Origin: CAZRXG01 sp964603985
GTDB taxonomy: Bacteria > Chloroflexota > Anaerolineae > Aggregatilineales > UBA3940
DNA length: 64,000 nt
Assembly (NCBI GenBank): GCA_964603985.1
Contig: CAZRXG010000002.1
Span: 1 to 64,000 of the forward strand
Direction: 5' to 3'
Under the pieces are notes generated by a model that worked only from the letters and a program-made list of their open reading frames with translations, made no database searches and was not told the origin of the DNA. Made by a program: the position numbers and the translations under genes. This document shows, one piece after another, positions 33,499 through 41,757 of this stretch (position 1 is its first letter; every line of letters starts with the position of its first letter).

Positions 33499-34599
33499 GT
33501 GACCCTCGTGCCTGAACGCCAATACTGGGTGGGCTTCAATCTGGTCAAAGGCGTCGGGCCGGTCCGCATCCGGCGGATGCTGGAGCGCTTCGGGTCTCTC
33601 AAAGACGCCTGGCACGCCTCGAGGGGGGATCTACGCGAGGTGGGGCTGGATCGCCGCGCGCTCGACAGCCTGGTCGAAACGCGGCGTCGCCTCGACCTGG
33701 AGGCCGAGTTGGCGCGGCTGGACAAGCTGGGCATCGCAGTTTTGACCTGGGAGGACGAAGATTACCCGGCCCTGCTCAAGCAACTGCGCGCCATCGACCA
33801 CGCGCCGCCGGTGTTGTACCTGCGTGGGAGCCTGGCCGCGGCGGACGAGTGGGCGCTGGCCATCGTCGGGAGGCGCTCGGCGTCGGCCTATGGCCGCCAG
33901 GTCACCCACCAGTTAGCCAGGGAACTGTCCGCCAACAGCCTGACCATCGTCAGCGGGCTGGCACGCGGCATCGACGCCGAAGCGCACCAGGCTGCGCTGG
34001 ACGCGGGCGGGCGCACGATTGCGGTGCTGCCCTGTGGGCTGGATACGATCTACCCGCCCGAACACCGCCTGCTCGCGGCCCGGATCGTGCAGCAGGGCGC
34101 GCTGATGACGATCTTCCCGCTGGGGACACAGCCTGAGGGCAAAAACTTCGCCCCCCGGAACCGGGTGTTGAGCGGGCTGGCACGCGGGGTGCTGGTCACC
34201 GAGGCGGGGGTGAAGAGCGGCGCGCTGCTGACGGCGGGCTACGCGCTGGAGCAGGGCCGCGACGTTTTCGCCGTGCCGGGCAACATCACGGCGCAGGGCA
34301 GCGACGGCACCAACCGCCTGATCCAGGACGGCGCACACCCGGTTCTGACGACCGAGGACATCCTGAGTGCCCTGAACCTCGAACAGGTAGCCAGTTTCGT
34401 GGACGCACGGGCCAGCCTGCCTGAGATGAGCGAGGACGAGCAGACCGTCCTGGCGCAGCTTTCGAGGGAGCCGCTGCACGTCGACGAGCTGACGCAGCGC
34501 TGTGGGCTGCCCGTGCAGACCGTTAACAGCGTGCTGACGATGCTGGAGTTGAAGGGCGTCGTGCGGCAGGTCGGAGCGATGACCTACGTGCGCAGTTGA
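33499..34599 (+). CDS. dprA: DNA-processing protein DprA
   Basis: A 366-residue protein. N-terminal helix-hairpin-helix/SAM-like part (NLVKGVGPVRIRRMLERFG), Rossmann-like core with VGRRSASAYGRQ, SGLARGIDAEAHQAALDAGG, AVLPCGLDTIYPPEH and FPLGTQPEGKNFAPRNR, and a C-terminal winged helix (about 310-366). Loads RecA on incoming single-stranded DNA in natural transformation. GTG start at 33499 (a second GTG three codons on is possible). Sits next to topA, its usual neighbour, with manC in between. Confidence 0.95.
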   Translation: MTLVPERQYWVGFNLVKGVGPVRIRRMLERFGSLKDAWHASRGDLREVGLDRRALDSLVETRRRLDLEAELARLDKLGIAVLTWEDEDYPALLKQLRAIDHAPPVLYLRGSLAAADEWALAIVGRRSASAYGRQVTHQLARELSANSLTIVSGLARGIDAEAHQAALDAGGRTIAVLPCGLDTIYPPEHRLLAARIVQQGALMTIFPLGTQPEGKNFAPRNRVLSGLARGVLVTEAGVKSGALLTAGYALEQGRDVFAVPGNITAQGSDGTNRLIQDGAHPVLTTEDILSALNLEQVASFVDARASLPEMSEDEQTVLAQLSREPLHVDELTQRCGLPVQTVNSVLTMLELKGVVRQVGAMTYVRS

Positions 34600-34619
34600 A
34601 GGAAAAAGAGTGACAGGCG

Positions 34620-35702
34620 ATGGACAACGCATACGTATTGATCATGGCCGGAGGCTCAGGGACACGTCTCTGGCCGCTGAGCCGCCGGGATAAGCCCAAG
34701 CCGGTCCTGCCGTTGGTCGAGGCGGGGCGCTCGATGTTCCAGATCGCGGCCGGCCGGGTGGAGCCGATGTTCACGCCGGAGCGCATCCTGGTCGTGGCAA
34801 ACGCCGAATTGACCAAGATTCTGCGGAAGCAGGCCCCGCAGATCCCGGCGGAGAACTTCGTCATCGAGCCGGTGGGCCGCGATACTGCCCCGGCGGTCGG
34901 GCTGGGGGCGATCCACATCCGGCAGCGCGACCCGGACGGGGTGATGGCCGTCGTCACAGCCGACCACCACATCGCCGATGTCGAGACGTACCGTAAGGTA
35001 TTGAATGCAGCCTGCCAGGTGGCGGCCCAGGGCCTGGTCGTGACGCTGGGGATCACGCCCGACTTCCCGACGACCGGCTTTGGCTACATCGAGCGGGGCG
35101 AGCGTGACCAGACCGTTAATGGCGTGGACGTTTACGTCCTGAAGCGGTTCGCCGAAAAGCCCGACCCGGCAACCGCCGAGCGGTTTGTGGCGAGCGGGAA
35201 GTATAGCTGGAACAGCGGGATGTTCATCTGGCCGGTCAAACGGGTGATGGCCGAGTTCGAGCGGCACGCGCCGGATCTGTACGCTAAACTTACTCAGTTG
35301 GCAGCGCGCATCGGGCAGCCCGGTTACAATGACCTGCTGGCCGAAGTCTGGCCGACGGTCGAGCGGATCTCGGTTGACTACGCGCTGATGGAGCACATTC
35401 AGGAAGGCGCACGGGTGATCCCGGCTCAAATGGGGTGGGCGGACATCGGTAATTTCGGGACCCTGCACGATATCTTATCAGGGGGAGAGGACGAGAACGT
35501 CATCCTGGGGCGCGCGCCGCTGGCGATTGACACAAAGCGTACGTTTATCTCCAGTGAACGGCTGGTAGCGGCAATCGGGCTGGAGGACCTGATCATCGTT
35601 GATACGGACGACGCGCTGCTGGTGTGCCGACGTGACCGCGTGCAGGATGTTAAACAGATCGTCGAAGAGCTAAAGAGGAGCCAACGGAACGAGTATTTAT
35701 GA
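34620..35702 (+). CDS. manC: Mannose-1-phosphate guanylyltransferase
   Basis: A 360-residue nucleotidyltransferase: mannose-1-phosphate + GTP to GDP-mannose + PPi. Nucleotide-binding signature MAGGSGTRLWPLSRRDKPK at residues 9-27, PVGRDTAPAVGL, GFGYIERGE, FAEKPDPATAERF and WNSGMFIW, then MGWADIGNFGTL. It lacks the fused phosphomannose-isomerase domain of longer ManC/AlgA forms. Supplies GDP-mannose for envelope glycans. Last four bases overlap topA (ATGA). Confidence 0.93.
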   Translation: MDNAYVLIMAGGSGTRLWPLSRRDKPKPVLPLVEAGRSMFQIAAGRVEPMFTPERILVVANAELTKILRKQAPQIPAENFVIEPVGRDTAPAVGLGAIHIRQRDPDGVMAVVTADHHIADVETYRKVLNAACQVAAQGLVVTLGITPDFPTTGFGYIERGERDQTVNGVDVYVLKRFAEKPDPATAERFVASGKYSWNSGMFIWPVKRVMAEFERHAPDLYAKLTQLAARIGQPGYNDLLAEVWPTVERISVDYALMEHIQEGARVIPAQMGWADIGNFGTLHDILSGGEDENVILGRAPLAIDTKRTFISSERLVAAIGLEDLIIVDTDDALLVCRRDRVQDVKQIVEELKRSQRNEYL

Positions 35703-38077
35703 GTAAAGAACTGCTAGCTTATTGTATGAAGTGTAAAGCCAAACGACCGGTCAAAGATGCAGAACCGGTGTTTACGAAAAGCGGGCAGCCCGCCACGCGC
35801 GGCGTATGCCCGGAGTGCGGCACGACGCTCTACCGGATGGGCGCGACACTGGCCCACGAGCATCTGCCGCGCCCGGAACCGGTCAAACAAACCAGGAAGA
35901 AGAACGACCAGAAGCGCCACGGCAGGCTGGTGATCGTCGAGTCGCCGGCCAAGGCGAGGACTATCAAAGGCTACCTGGGCAAGGGTTACAAGGTCAGGGC
36001 CTCGCTGGGCCACGTGCGTGACCTGCTGCGCTCGAAGCTGTCGGTCGACGTGGAGAGCGACTTCGCCCCGCACTACCGGGTGCCAAACGACAAGCGCGAG
36101 GTCGTGAAGGAACTGAAGGCCGCCGCCGCCCAGGCGAAGGAAGTCTACCTGGCGACCGACCCCGACCGCGAAGGTGAGGCCATTGCCTGGCACCTGATGG
36201 CCGTGGCCGAGATCGAGGAGAAGCGGGCGCGGCGAACGGTCTTCCACGAGATCACCAGGGACGCAATCCAGGAGGCGTTCGCCAACCCGCGTGACATCGA
36301 CATGAACAAGGTCAACGCGCAGCAGGCGCGGCGCATCCTCGACCGGCTGGTCGGATACGAGCTAAGCCCGCTGCTGTGGGAGAAGGTGCGCCCCCGGCTG
36401 TCGGCGGGGCGCGTGCAGTCGGTGGCGGTGCGGCTGGTCGTCGAGCGGGAGCGCGAGATCGAGGACTTTGTAGTCGAAGAATACTGGACCATCGACGCCG
36501 AACTGGCCCGCACCGTCGAGCGCGATCTACCCGACCGGATGAGCTTCGTCGCGCGGCTGATCCGTGTGCGCGGTGAGGAGATTCACCTGCCCACCGAGGA
36601 CAGCGTCGGGCCGATCCTGGCCGAACTGGAGAAGGCCGAATACATCGTCGACAGGGTGAAAAAAGGCCAGCGCAAGCGCAGGGCCGCGCCGCCCTTCATC
36701 ACCAGCACGATGCAGCAGGAGGCGTCGCGCAGGCTCGGCTTCACAGCCCGGCGGACAATGCGAGTCGCCCAGCAACTGTACGAGGGCGTCGACACCGGTG
36801 AGGGCGAGCAGGTTGGCCTGATCACCTATATGCGCACCGACAGCACCCACGTGGCCGAGCAGGCCCAGAAGGAAGCGCGCGCCTATATCCGGGAGAGCTT
36901 CGGCAAGCAGTACGTGCCTGACAAGCCCAACGTCTTCACGAAGAAGGCCAAAGGAGCGCAGGAAGCGCACGAAGCCATCCGCCCGACGAGCGTCTACCGC
37001 ACGCCGGAGACGGTGAAACCCTTCCTGAGCCGCCCGCAGTTCCGGCTTTACCGCCTGATATGGCAGCGCTTCGTCGCAAGTCAGATGAAGGCCGCGCTGT
37101 ACGACACCATCCGGGTTGACGTGCTGGCGGGCGAGCCCGGCACCCCCGACGGCGACAAGCCTTACCAGTTTCGGGCTTCCGGCTCGATACTGCGCTTCCC
37201 GGGGTTTCTGGCCGTTTACGCCGACGTGCCCGACGAGGACCAGCCGGAGGACGAGGACCTGGGACGCATCTTCCCCGACCTGGTGAACGGCGACCCGCTC
37301 GACCTGTTGGCTCTGCTGCCCGAACAGCACTTCACGCAGCCACCCCCACGCTACACCGAGGCATCGCTGGTCAAGGCGCTGGAGGAGTACGGCATCGGGC
37401 GGCCCAGCACCTACGCGCCCATCCTGAACACCATCCAACGGCGGGGCTACGTGCGCCGGGAGAGCAAGCGGCTGTTCCCCACCGAAACCGGGATCATCGT
37501 CAACGACCTGCTGGTTGAGCACTTCCCGGACATCGTGGACGTGGGCTTCACGGCCAAGATGGAGGACGACCTCGACCGGATCGCATCCGGCGAGTGCGAG
37601 TGGGTGCCCGTCCTGCGTGACTTCTACGGCCCGTTCAAGTCCGAGGTTGAGTGGGCACACGAGCACGTCCCCGACGTTGACCTGGGGAGCGAGGAGGTCG
37701 GGCGCGAGTGCCCCGAATGTGGCAACCCGCTGGTCATTCGCTGGGGGCGCTACGGCAAATTTATCGGGTGCTCAAACTTCCCAACCTGCCGTTACACCGA
37801 GCCCTGGCTGGAGAAGATCGGGGTGCGCTGCCCGGACTGCGGTGGTGAGCTGGTCGAACGCAAGACGCGCAAGGGGCGTACTTTCTACGGGTGCTCGAAC
37901 TATCCCACCTGCGAGTGGACAAGCTGGAAGCGCCCGCTGCCGGACCCCTGTCCGGTCTGCGGAGGGCTGTTGATCGTCCAGAACGGGCAGCAGGCACACT
38001 GCCAGATGTGCGGAGAGCATGTCGGCCTGGACAGCCTGCCCTCCAGCCAGCCGAGCGAGCAGGCGGAATCTGCTTGA
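35699..38077 (+). CDS. topA: DNA topoisomerase I with additional N-terminal zinc ribbon
   Basis: A 792-residue type IA topoisomerase that relaxes negative supercoils. It has an extra first domain (residues 1-45, CMKCKAKR ... CPECGTTLY, DUF5679-like) before the Toprim domain (VIVESPAKAR; ATDPDREGEAIAWHL). Active-site Tyr 377 in ITYMRTDSTHV. Conserved EEYGIGRPSTYAPI follows. C-terminus: three zinc ribbons (CPECG ... CSNFPTC, CPDCG ... CSNYPTC, CPVCG ... CQMC). Overlaps manC. The N-terminal zinc domain is unusual for bacterial TopA at large, although it seems characteristic of some Chloroflexota. Confidence 0.95.
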   Translation: MSKELLAYCMKCKAKRPVKDAEPVFTKSGQPATRGVCPECGTTLYRMGATLAHEHLPRPEPVKQTRKKNDQKRHGRLVIVESPAKARTIKGYLGKGYKVRASLGHVRDLLRSKLSVDVESDFAPHYRVPNDKREVVKELKAAAAQAKEVYLATDPDREGEAIAWHLMAVAEIEEKRARRTVFHEITRDAIQEAFANPRDIDMNKVNAQQARRILDRLVGYELSPLLWEKVRPRLSAGRVQSVAVRLVVEREREIEDFVVEEYWTIDAELARTVERDLPDRMSFVARLIRVRGEEIHLPTEDSVGPILAELEKAEYIVDRVKKGQRKRRAAPPFITSTMQQEASRRLGFTARRTMRVAQQLYEGVDTGEGEQVGLITYMRTDSTHVAEQAQKEARAYIRESFGKQYVPDKPNVFTKKAKGAQEAHEAIRPTSVYRTPETVKPFLSRPQFRLYRLIWQRFVASQMKAALYDTIRVDVLAGEPGTPDGDKPYQFRASGSILRFPGFLAVYADVPDEDQPEDEDLGRIFPDLVNGDPLDLLALLPEQHFTQPPPRYTEASLVKALEEYGIGRPSTYAPILNTIQRRGYVRRESKRLFPTETGIIVNDLLVEHFPDIVDVGFTAKMEDDLDRIASGECEWVPVLRDFYGPFKSEVEWAHEHVPDVDLGSEEVGRECPECGNPLVIRWGRYGKFIGCSNFPTCRYTEPWLEKIGVRCPDCGGELVERKTRKGRTFYGCSNYPTCEWTSWKRPLPDPCPVCGGLLIVQNGQQAHCQMCGEHVGLDSLPSSQPSEQAESA

Positions 38078-38093
38078 GCAGCACACAGTACGA

Positions 38094-38126
38094 CTGCCTG
38101 GCCGGGTCGCGGTCAGGTAGTTTTTT
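38094..38126 (+). terminator. Intrinsic terminator of topA
   Basis: CTGCCTG (38094-38100) and CAGGTAG (38114-38120) with one G-U pair, followed by six T. Confidence 0.8.
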
Positions 38127-38130
38127 ACAC

Positions 38131-38158
38131 TTGTGTTGCTTGGCCGATAGAGTACAAT
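38131..38158 (+). promoter_or_regulatory. Promoter of the membrane protein gene at 38,277
   Basis: TTGTGT (38131-38136), 16-base spacer, TACAAT (38153-38158). Same -35 and spacing as the candidate promoter of the SppA-like gene. Confidence 0.55.
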
Positions 38159-38276
38159 ACAAACAGCACCGTATACCCGTACCAAATCGTCCGGCCCGCT
38201 CGCAGGCCACTCTCTGCCGGTGGTGCGTGCAGAGCGGCTTGATTCGTCTGTCAGGACAGGGAAGGGCTGAGTTGCC

Positions 38277-39488
38277 ATGACCGAACAGCTTTCGAAGATA
38301 GGGTCCGTGCTGGCCCTGTTTGTCGTTCTGGTGATAGCCTCCTCGCTTGGATACGCCTGGGCAGCTTCCTCCGCAGAGATCGCAAACACGGGGCCGTGGC
38401 AGTTGCACATCAGCTATCAGGGCATCTACGTCCAGGCGGTGGCCGATGCCTACGCGCTGGACTCCAACGACGCCCTGGCCGCCGAGCGGCTGTCCTACAT
38501 CTGCCAGCAAGACAACAGCCTCGCCAACGCACTGGACGAGGCCGGGTCCCGCTATGGCGCCGACCAGGTCAAGAAGGACAACCTGGATAAATTGCGGGCG
38601 CTGGTCGACAGCGGGCAGGTCACGCAAAACGATGGCGTCATGGTCTGCAATACCCAGCCCATCAACCAGTACGCCAGGCTGGCGCGAACGGTAGCCCCAA
38701 TCTTGCTGATTCTGGTGGGGATACTGATCGTAGGCTACGGCGTATGGAAGCTCATCCAGGCGGGCGAGGAGGAAGCCGCAGCACCGGCCAAGCCCGAGGA
38801 AGCCAAGGCCGAAACCGTCGAGCGCCGCAGGCCGACCCTGCCCAGCATTGGTAGGAAGCCGAAACCGCCCGAGACCGCGGAAACGGCCAAAAGCGCGGCA
38901 GCAGCGGGCGCGCGGATCTCGGCTACCGTCGAAAAAACCGACTTCGAGAGAGTCGGAGAGAAGCCGCCTATCGTCCAGTTCATGACCACCTATCTGCACG
39001 GTGATGACCTGTACGACGACTCCTTCAGCATCGAAACGTCCTCCGGCGAGTTCCTGGGCGAGACGGGCGTTGGCATCTCGGAGACCATCGGGGCCGGGGA
39101 AACCAAGAACGTGGCCGGGTTCGAGATATGGCTGTTTGATAAGAACGACATCCGCACCGTCACCAAGGTGCTGATGAGCGACCACGCCTTCAACGATGAC
39201 GCCATCCGGGCCAAGCTGGCCCCTAAGGGGGAGGCGGTGCTGGCCAAGCCCGGCGATAAGCTCATCCTGGAAACCGCCACGCTGCGCGTGCAGGCGCGGC
39301 TGGTCGATTTCTCTTACGGTTCGGGGCCGCTGCCGCCCGACAGCTTCTTTGAACGGGTCACGATTGAGCTGGCAGCCTGGAAGCGAGGAGATGTCTCCGG
39401 CCCGGCGGGTGCAGCATCGCCGTCGAGGCCGACCGGTGGCAGAGCCGGCACCCCGCCGAGCGGACTGCCATCCCCGCCCGGCCCCTGA
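38277..39488 (+). CDS. Membrane-anchored protein of unknown function
   Basis: A 403-residue protein. First membrane segment at 8-30, an outside region (30-140) with two Cys (YICQQ, VMVCNT) that may form a disulfide, second membrane segment (141-160), a charged Ala/Glu/Pro/Lys-rich linker (165-220), and a cytoplasmic domain (about 225-385). That domain is mostly beta-strand, with HGDDLYDDSFSIET, GETGVGISETI and KNVAGFEIWLFDKNDIRTVT. No family recognised. By pattern this is a lineage-specific Chloroflexota envelope protein. Own promoter, and a bidirectional terminator behind it. Confidence 0.75.
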   Translation: MTEQLSKIGSVLALFVVLVIASSLGYAWAASSAEIANTGPWQLHISYQGIYVQAVADAYALDSNDALAAERLSYICQQDNSLANALDEAGSRYGADQVKKDNLDKLRALVDSGQVTQNDGVMVCNTQPINQYARLARTVAPILLILVGILIVGYGVWKLIQAGEEEAAAPAKPEEAKAETVERRRPTLPSIGRKPKPPETAETAKSAAAAGARISATVEKTDFERVGEKPPIVQFMTTYLHGDDLYDDSFSIETSSGEFLGETGVGISETIGAGETKNVAGFEIWLFDKNDIRTVTKVLMSDHAFNDDAIRAKLAPKGEAVLAKPGDKLILETATLRVQARLVDFSYGSGPLPPDSFFERVTIELAAWKRGDVSGPAGAASPSRPTGGRAGTPPSGLPSPPGP

Positions 39489-39502
39489 ACGCACACACGA
39501 TA

Positions 39503-39541
39503 AGGCCCTATCCCCAATGGCAGGGATAGGGCCTCTTGTTT
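39503..39541. terminator. Terminator between convergent genes
   Basis: 12-bp perfect stem AGGCCCTATCCC (39503-39514) and GGGATAGGGCCT (39523-39534), then CTTGTTTTGTTC on the plus strand. It can serve the plus-strand membrane gene and possibly greA on the minus strand. Confidence 0.85.
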
Positions 39542-39565
39542 TGTTCAGCGCATCGCCACCCGGAC

Positions 39566-40045
39566 TCAGGCGATGTCCGTGACCTCAAAGCTCCGTTGGC
39601 CGCCGGGGGTGTTGACACGCACGACATCGCCAACGCCGCACCCGACCAGCGCACTTCCCAGGGGCGACTCGTCGGATATCCTGCCTTCGAGGGGGTTGGC
39701 CTCGACTACCCCCACGATCATGAACGTCTCAGGTTCCGAAGCCCCCACTTCGACCACCGTCACCCGGCTGCCCAGGCGGATCGTGTCGGAGCCGTCGCTC
39801 TGCTCGATGATGACGGCCCACCTGATCATCTGCTGCAACTGCTGGATGCGGCCTTCGAGAAAAGCCTGGTCCTCTTTGGCCGAGATGTACTCCGCGTTTT
39901 CGGTGAGGTCGCCCATCTCGATGGCGGCCTTCAAGCGGGCGGCCAGGGCGGGGCGCTCAACTTCGAGCTTGTGTTCCAGTTCGGCACGCAGGTCTTCCAG
40001 TGCCTGCTCAGTCATGGGGTAGGTGCGTTGCTGCTCTTCAGACAT
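39566..40045 (-). CDS. greA: Transcription elongation factor GreA
   Basis: A 159-residue factor that rescues backtracked RNA polymerase. N-terminal coiled coil with the acidic tip region (EMGDLTENAEYISAKEDQ), linking to the FKBP-like C-terminal domain (VTVVEVG, SPLGSALVGCGVGDVVRVNTPGG). Length normal for the family. Last gene of ffh-rpsP-khpA-rimM-greA, 27 bases after rimM. Confidence 0.95.
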   Translation of the reverse strand: MSEEQQRTYPMTEQALEDLRAELEHKLEVERPALAARLKAAIEMGDLTENAEYISAKEDQAFLEGRIQQLQQMIRWAVIIEQSDGSDTIRLGSRVTVVEVGASEPETFMIVGVVEANPLEGRISDESPLGSALVGCGVGDVVRVNTPGGQRSFEVTDIA

Positions 40046-40072
40046 AGTCGCTGCCTTTGTTCGGTGAAGTCA

Positions 40073-40651
40073 TCACAGTAAGCCTTCCAGCAGATGAACG
40101 GTCATCACGCCGGCGGGGATGTCCACCTGGCGGATCACGTCCGGTATGGCAGGGAGCAGTAACTCGCCGCCCTCGGCGGTGGCAACGACGTACACGTCAT
40201 TCGCGCCGGTTTCAAGCACGTCCACCAGACGACCAAGCTCCTGTCCCTCATCCGTCACCACGCGGATGTCTTTTAACTGGAACAGGTAGTACTCGCCATC
40301 CTCCAATGGGACGGCATCCCGAACGTGGACGTAAACCACAAGGCGGCGCAGGGCCTCGGCCATGTCCCGATCACGAAGGCCGTCGAAGAGGACGATCATC
40401 CCCTTTGAGTGACGGCGCATCCGCTCGACGCGGTGAGGTCGGTGATCGTCGCCCAGGTAAAGGGTCTCGATCTGCGCGAGGCGGTCAGGATAGTCGGTCA
40501 AGACCTGCATCAGCACCTCGCCGCGCACTCCATGCGGGCGGGCGACGCGTCCTACGATCAAGAACTCAGGCTCAGAGCGATCTACTTCACCCTCCGAGCC
40601 TGATAGATGACCGTCCACAGGACGTTCGGGTCTACGACGGGATTTGCTCAT
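40073..40651 (-). CDS. rimM: Ribosome maturation factor RimM
   Basis: A 192-residue 30S assembly factor that binds S19. N-terminal RimM barrel begins FLIVGRVARPHGVRGEV; the PRC-barrel part has DGEYYLFQLKDIRVVTDEGQELG and GANDVYVV, and it ends LLPAIPDVIRQVDIPAGVMTVHLLEGLL. About 27 charged residues precede the usual start region. The order rpsP-khpA-rimM is the standard one. Confidence 0.94.
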   Translation of the reverse strand: MSKSRRRPERPVDGHLSGSEGEVDRSEPEFLIVGRVARPHGVRGEVLMQVLTDYPDRLAQIETLYLGDDHRPHRVERMRRHSKGMIVLFDGLRDRDMAEALRRLVVYVHVRDAVPLEDGEYYLFQLKDIRVVTDEGQELGRLVDVLETGANDVYVVATAEGGELLLPAIPDVIRQVDIPAGVMTVHLLEGLL

Positions 40652-40756
40652 GGTTGCAAAACTACACCCCCGCCCCTGCGGAGCGGGGATACCGGCATAC
40701 CGACGCGCGCGGCCTTACACCCCGCGCAAGGTGGGGGGGTGGGGGATGCCACCCGC
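40652..40756. repeat. Palindromic GC-rich intergenic element
   Basis: The space between khpA and rimM holds CACCCCC ... GGGGGGGTG as outer inverted ends (about 40664-40740) with inner hairpins such as CCCCTGCGGAGCGGGG and CCCCGCGCAAGG. It resembles dispersed GC-rich palindromes and may act on the stability of the operon mRNA. Confidence 0.45.
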
Positions 40757-40984
40757 CTAGATGATCTCTAGGGTCACACGTTTGCCCTGTTTGGCCGCAA
40801 CGACCCGAAGCAGCGTTCGCATGGCATTTGCCACACGCCCACTACGGCCTATCACACGTCCCATATCCTCCGGCGCAACGCGCAACTCGAGGATAACGGA
40901 CGTTGCTCCCTCGATCTCCGTCACTTCGACTTGTGAGGGATCGTCGACCAGTGACTTTGCGATGTACTCGACCAGCTCCTTCAT
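40757..40984 (-). CDS. khpA: KH-domain RNA-binding protein KhpA
   Basis: A 75-residue single KH domain with the GxxG motif as IGRSGR in MGRVIGRSGRVANAMRTLL. Family members bind RNA, often with KhpB, and affect cell division and small-RNA function. Located between rpsP and rimM, its usual place. Confidence 0.93.
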   Translation of the reverse strand: MKELVEYIAKSLVDDPSQVEVTEIEGATSVILELRVAPEDMGRVIGRSGRVANAMRTLLRVVAAKQGKRVTLEII

Positions 40985-41065
40985 TGGCGCCTCCTCCCGG
41001 GTAACAAGTCCCTATGTGTAGTGGCGGTTGAAAATGAACGAGTGGCGCATCCCCTGCTGGCGGGA

Positions 41066-41704
41066 TTATTCAGCCTCCGTGTCCGCTTCGGCTTCTTCCT
41101 CGTCTGGTTCTGCCTCAGCTTCAGCCTCCGTGTCCGCTTCGGCCTCCTCCACCTCTGCCTCTACCCCCTTCTCCCCTGCTTCAGTCGCAGCCTCGGCGTC
41201 CGTTTCGGTCTCTGCTTCGGCTTCGACCTCCACTTCCGCCTCCGCCTCTGCTTCGGCTTCGACCTCCACTTCGGCCTCGGCCTCCACTTCGGCCTCGACC
41301 TCTGCTTCCGCCTCTGCCTCTGCTTTCGGCTTAGCTTTCTTACGCTGTGCCTGTAAGTCATCGCGGCGCGTGCGAGGGTCAACAGGCGGGCGAGCGGCCG
41401 CCTCAGCCTCGGCCTCCGCCACGAGTGCATCCAGCAGTTCACCTGCACGCAGCCGCTCAAAACGTTCCAATGTGCCCAGCTTGGTCATAATGCGAAGAAC
41501 AGCCCCACTCGGTTGTGCACCCTTGTCGAGCCAATGCAAGGCCCGGCCCTCGTCTAGCACCATGGTTGCAGGCTCAGTGCGCGGGTTGTAGAAGCCGATC
41601 TTCTCAATGAACCGCCCGTCACGAGGGCTGCGCTTGTCAGCTACGACGATGCGATAGCTTGGCTGCTTCTTCGACCCAACACGACGCAATCTAATACGAA
41701 CCAT
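41066..41704 (-). CDS. rpsP: 30S ribosomal protein S16 with long acidic C-terminal tail
   Basis: A 212-residue protein. Residues 1 to about 85 are a normal S16 (MVRIRLRRVGSKKQPSYR, DGRFIEKIGFYNP, ALHWLDKGAQPS). After a Lys/Arg-rich hinge (about 105-127) comes an 85-residue stretch made almost only of Glu, Ala, Val, Asp and Thr in EAEAEVEV-type dipeptide repeats. S16 is normally 75-100 residues; short Ala/Glu tails occur in some lineages, but this one is very long. The DNA is a degenerate 6-base repeat that could gain or lose units by slippage. Confidence 0.93.
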   Translation of the reverse strand: MVRIRLRRVGSKKQPSYRIVVADKRSPRDGRFIEKIGFYNPRTEPATMVLDEGRALHWLDKGAQPSGAVLRIMTKLGTLERFERLRAGELLDALVAEAEAEAAARPPVDPRTRRDDLQAQRKKAKPKAEAEAEAEVEAEVEAEAEVEVEAEAEAEAEVEVEAEAETETDAEAATEAGEKGVEAEVEEAEADTEAEAEAEPDEEEAEADTEAE

Positions 41705-41757
41705 ACTTTTTCAACAGCTCCTTTTTCGTAATCTGTTTCCTGAGTTTATTGATAGCT

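Noticed and set aside
41161..41460. Basic 99-codon minus-strand frame inside rpsP
   Set aside because: Frame shift of the repetitive tail; Lys/Arg repeats arise from reading the Glu/Ala codons out of frame.
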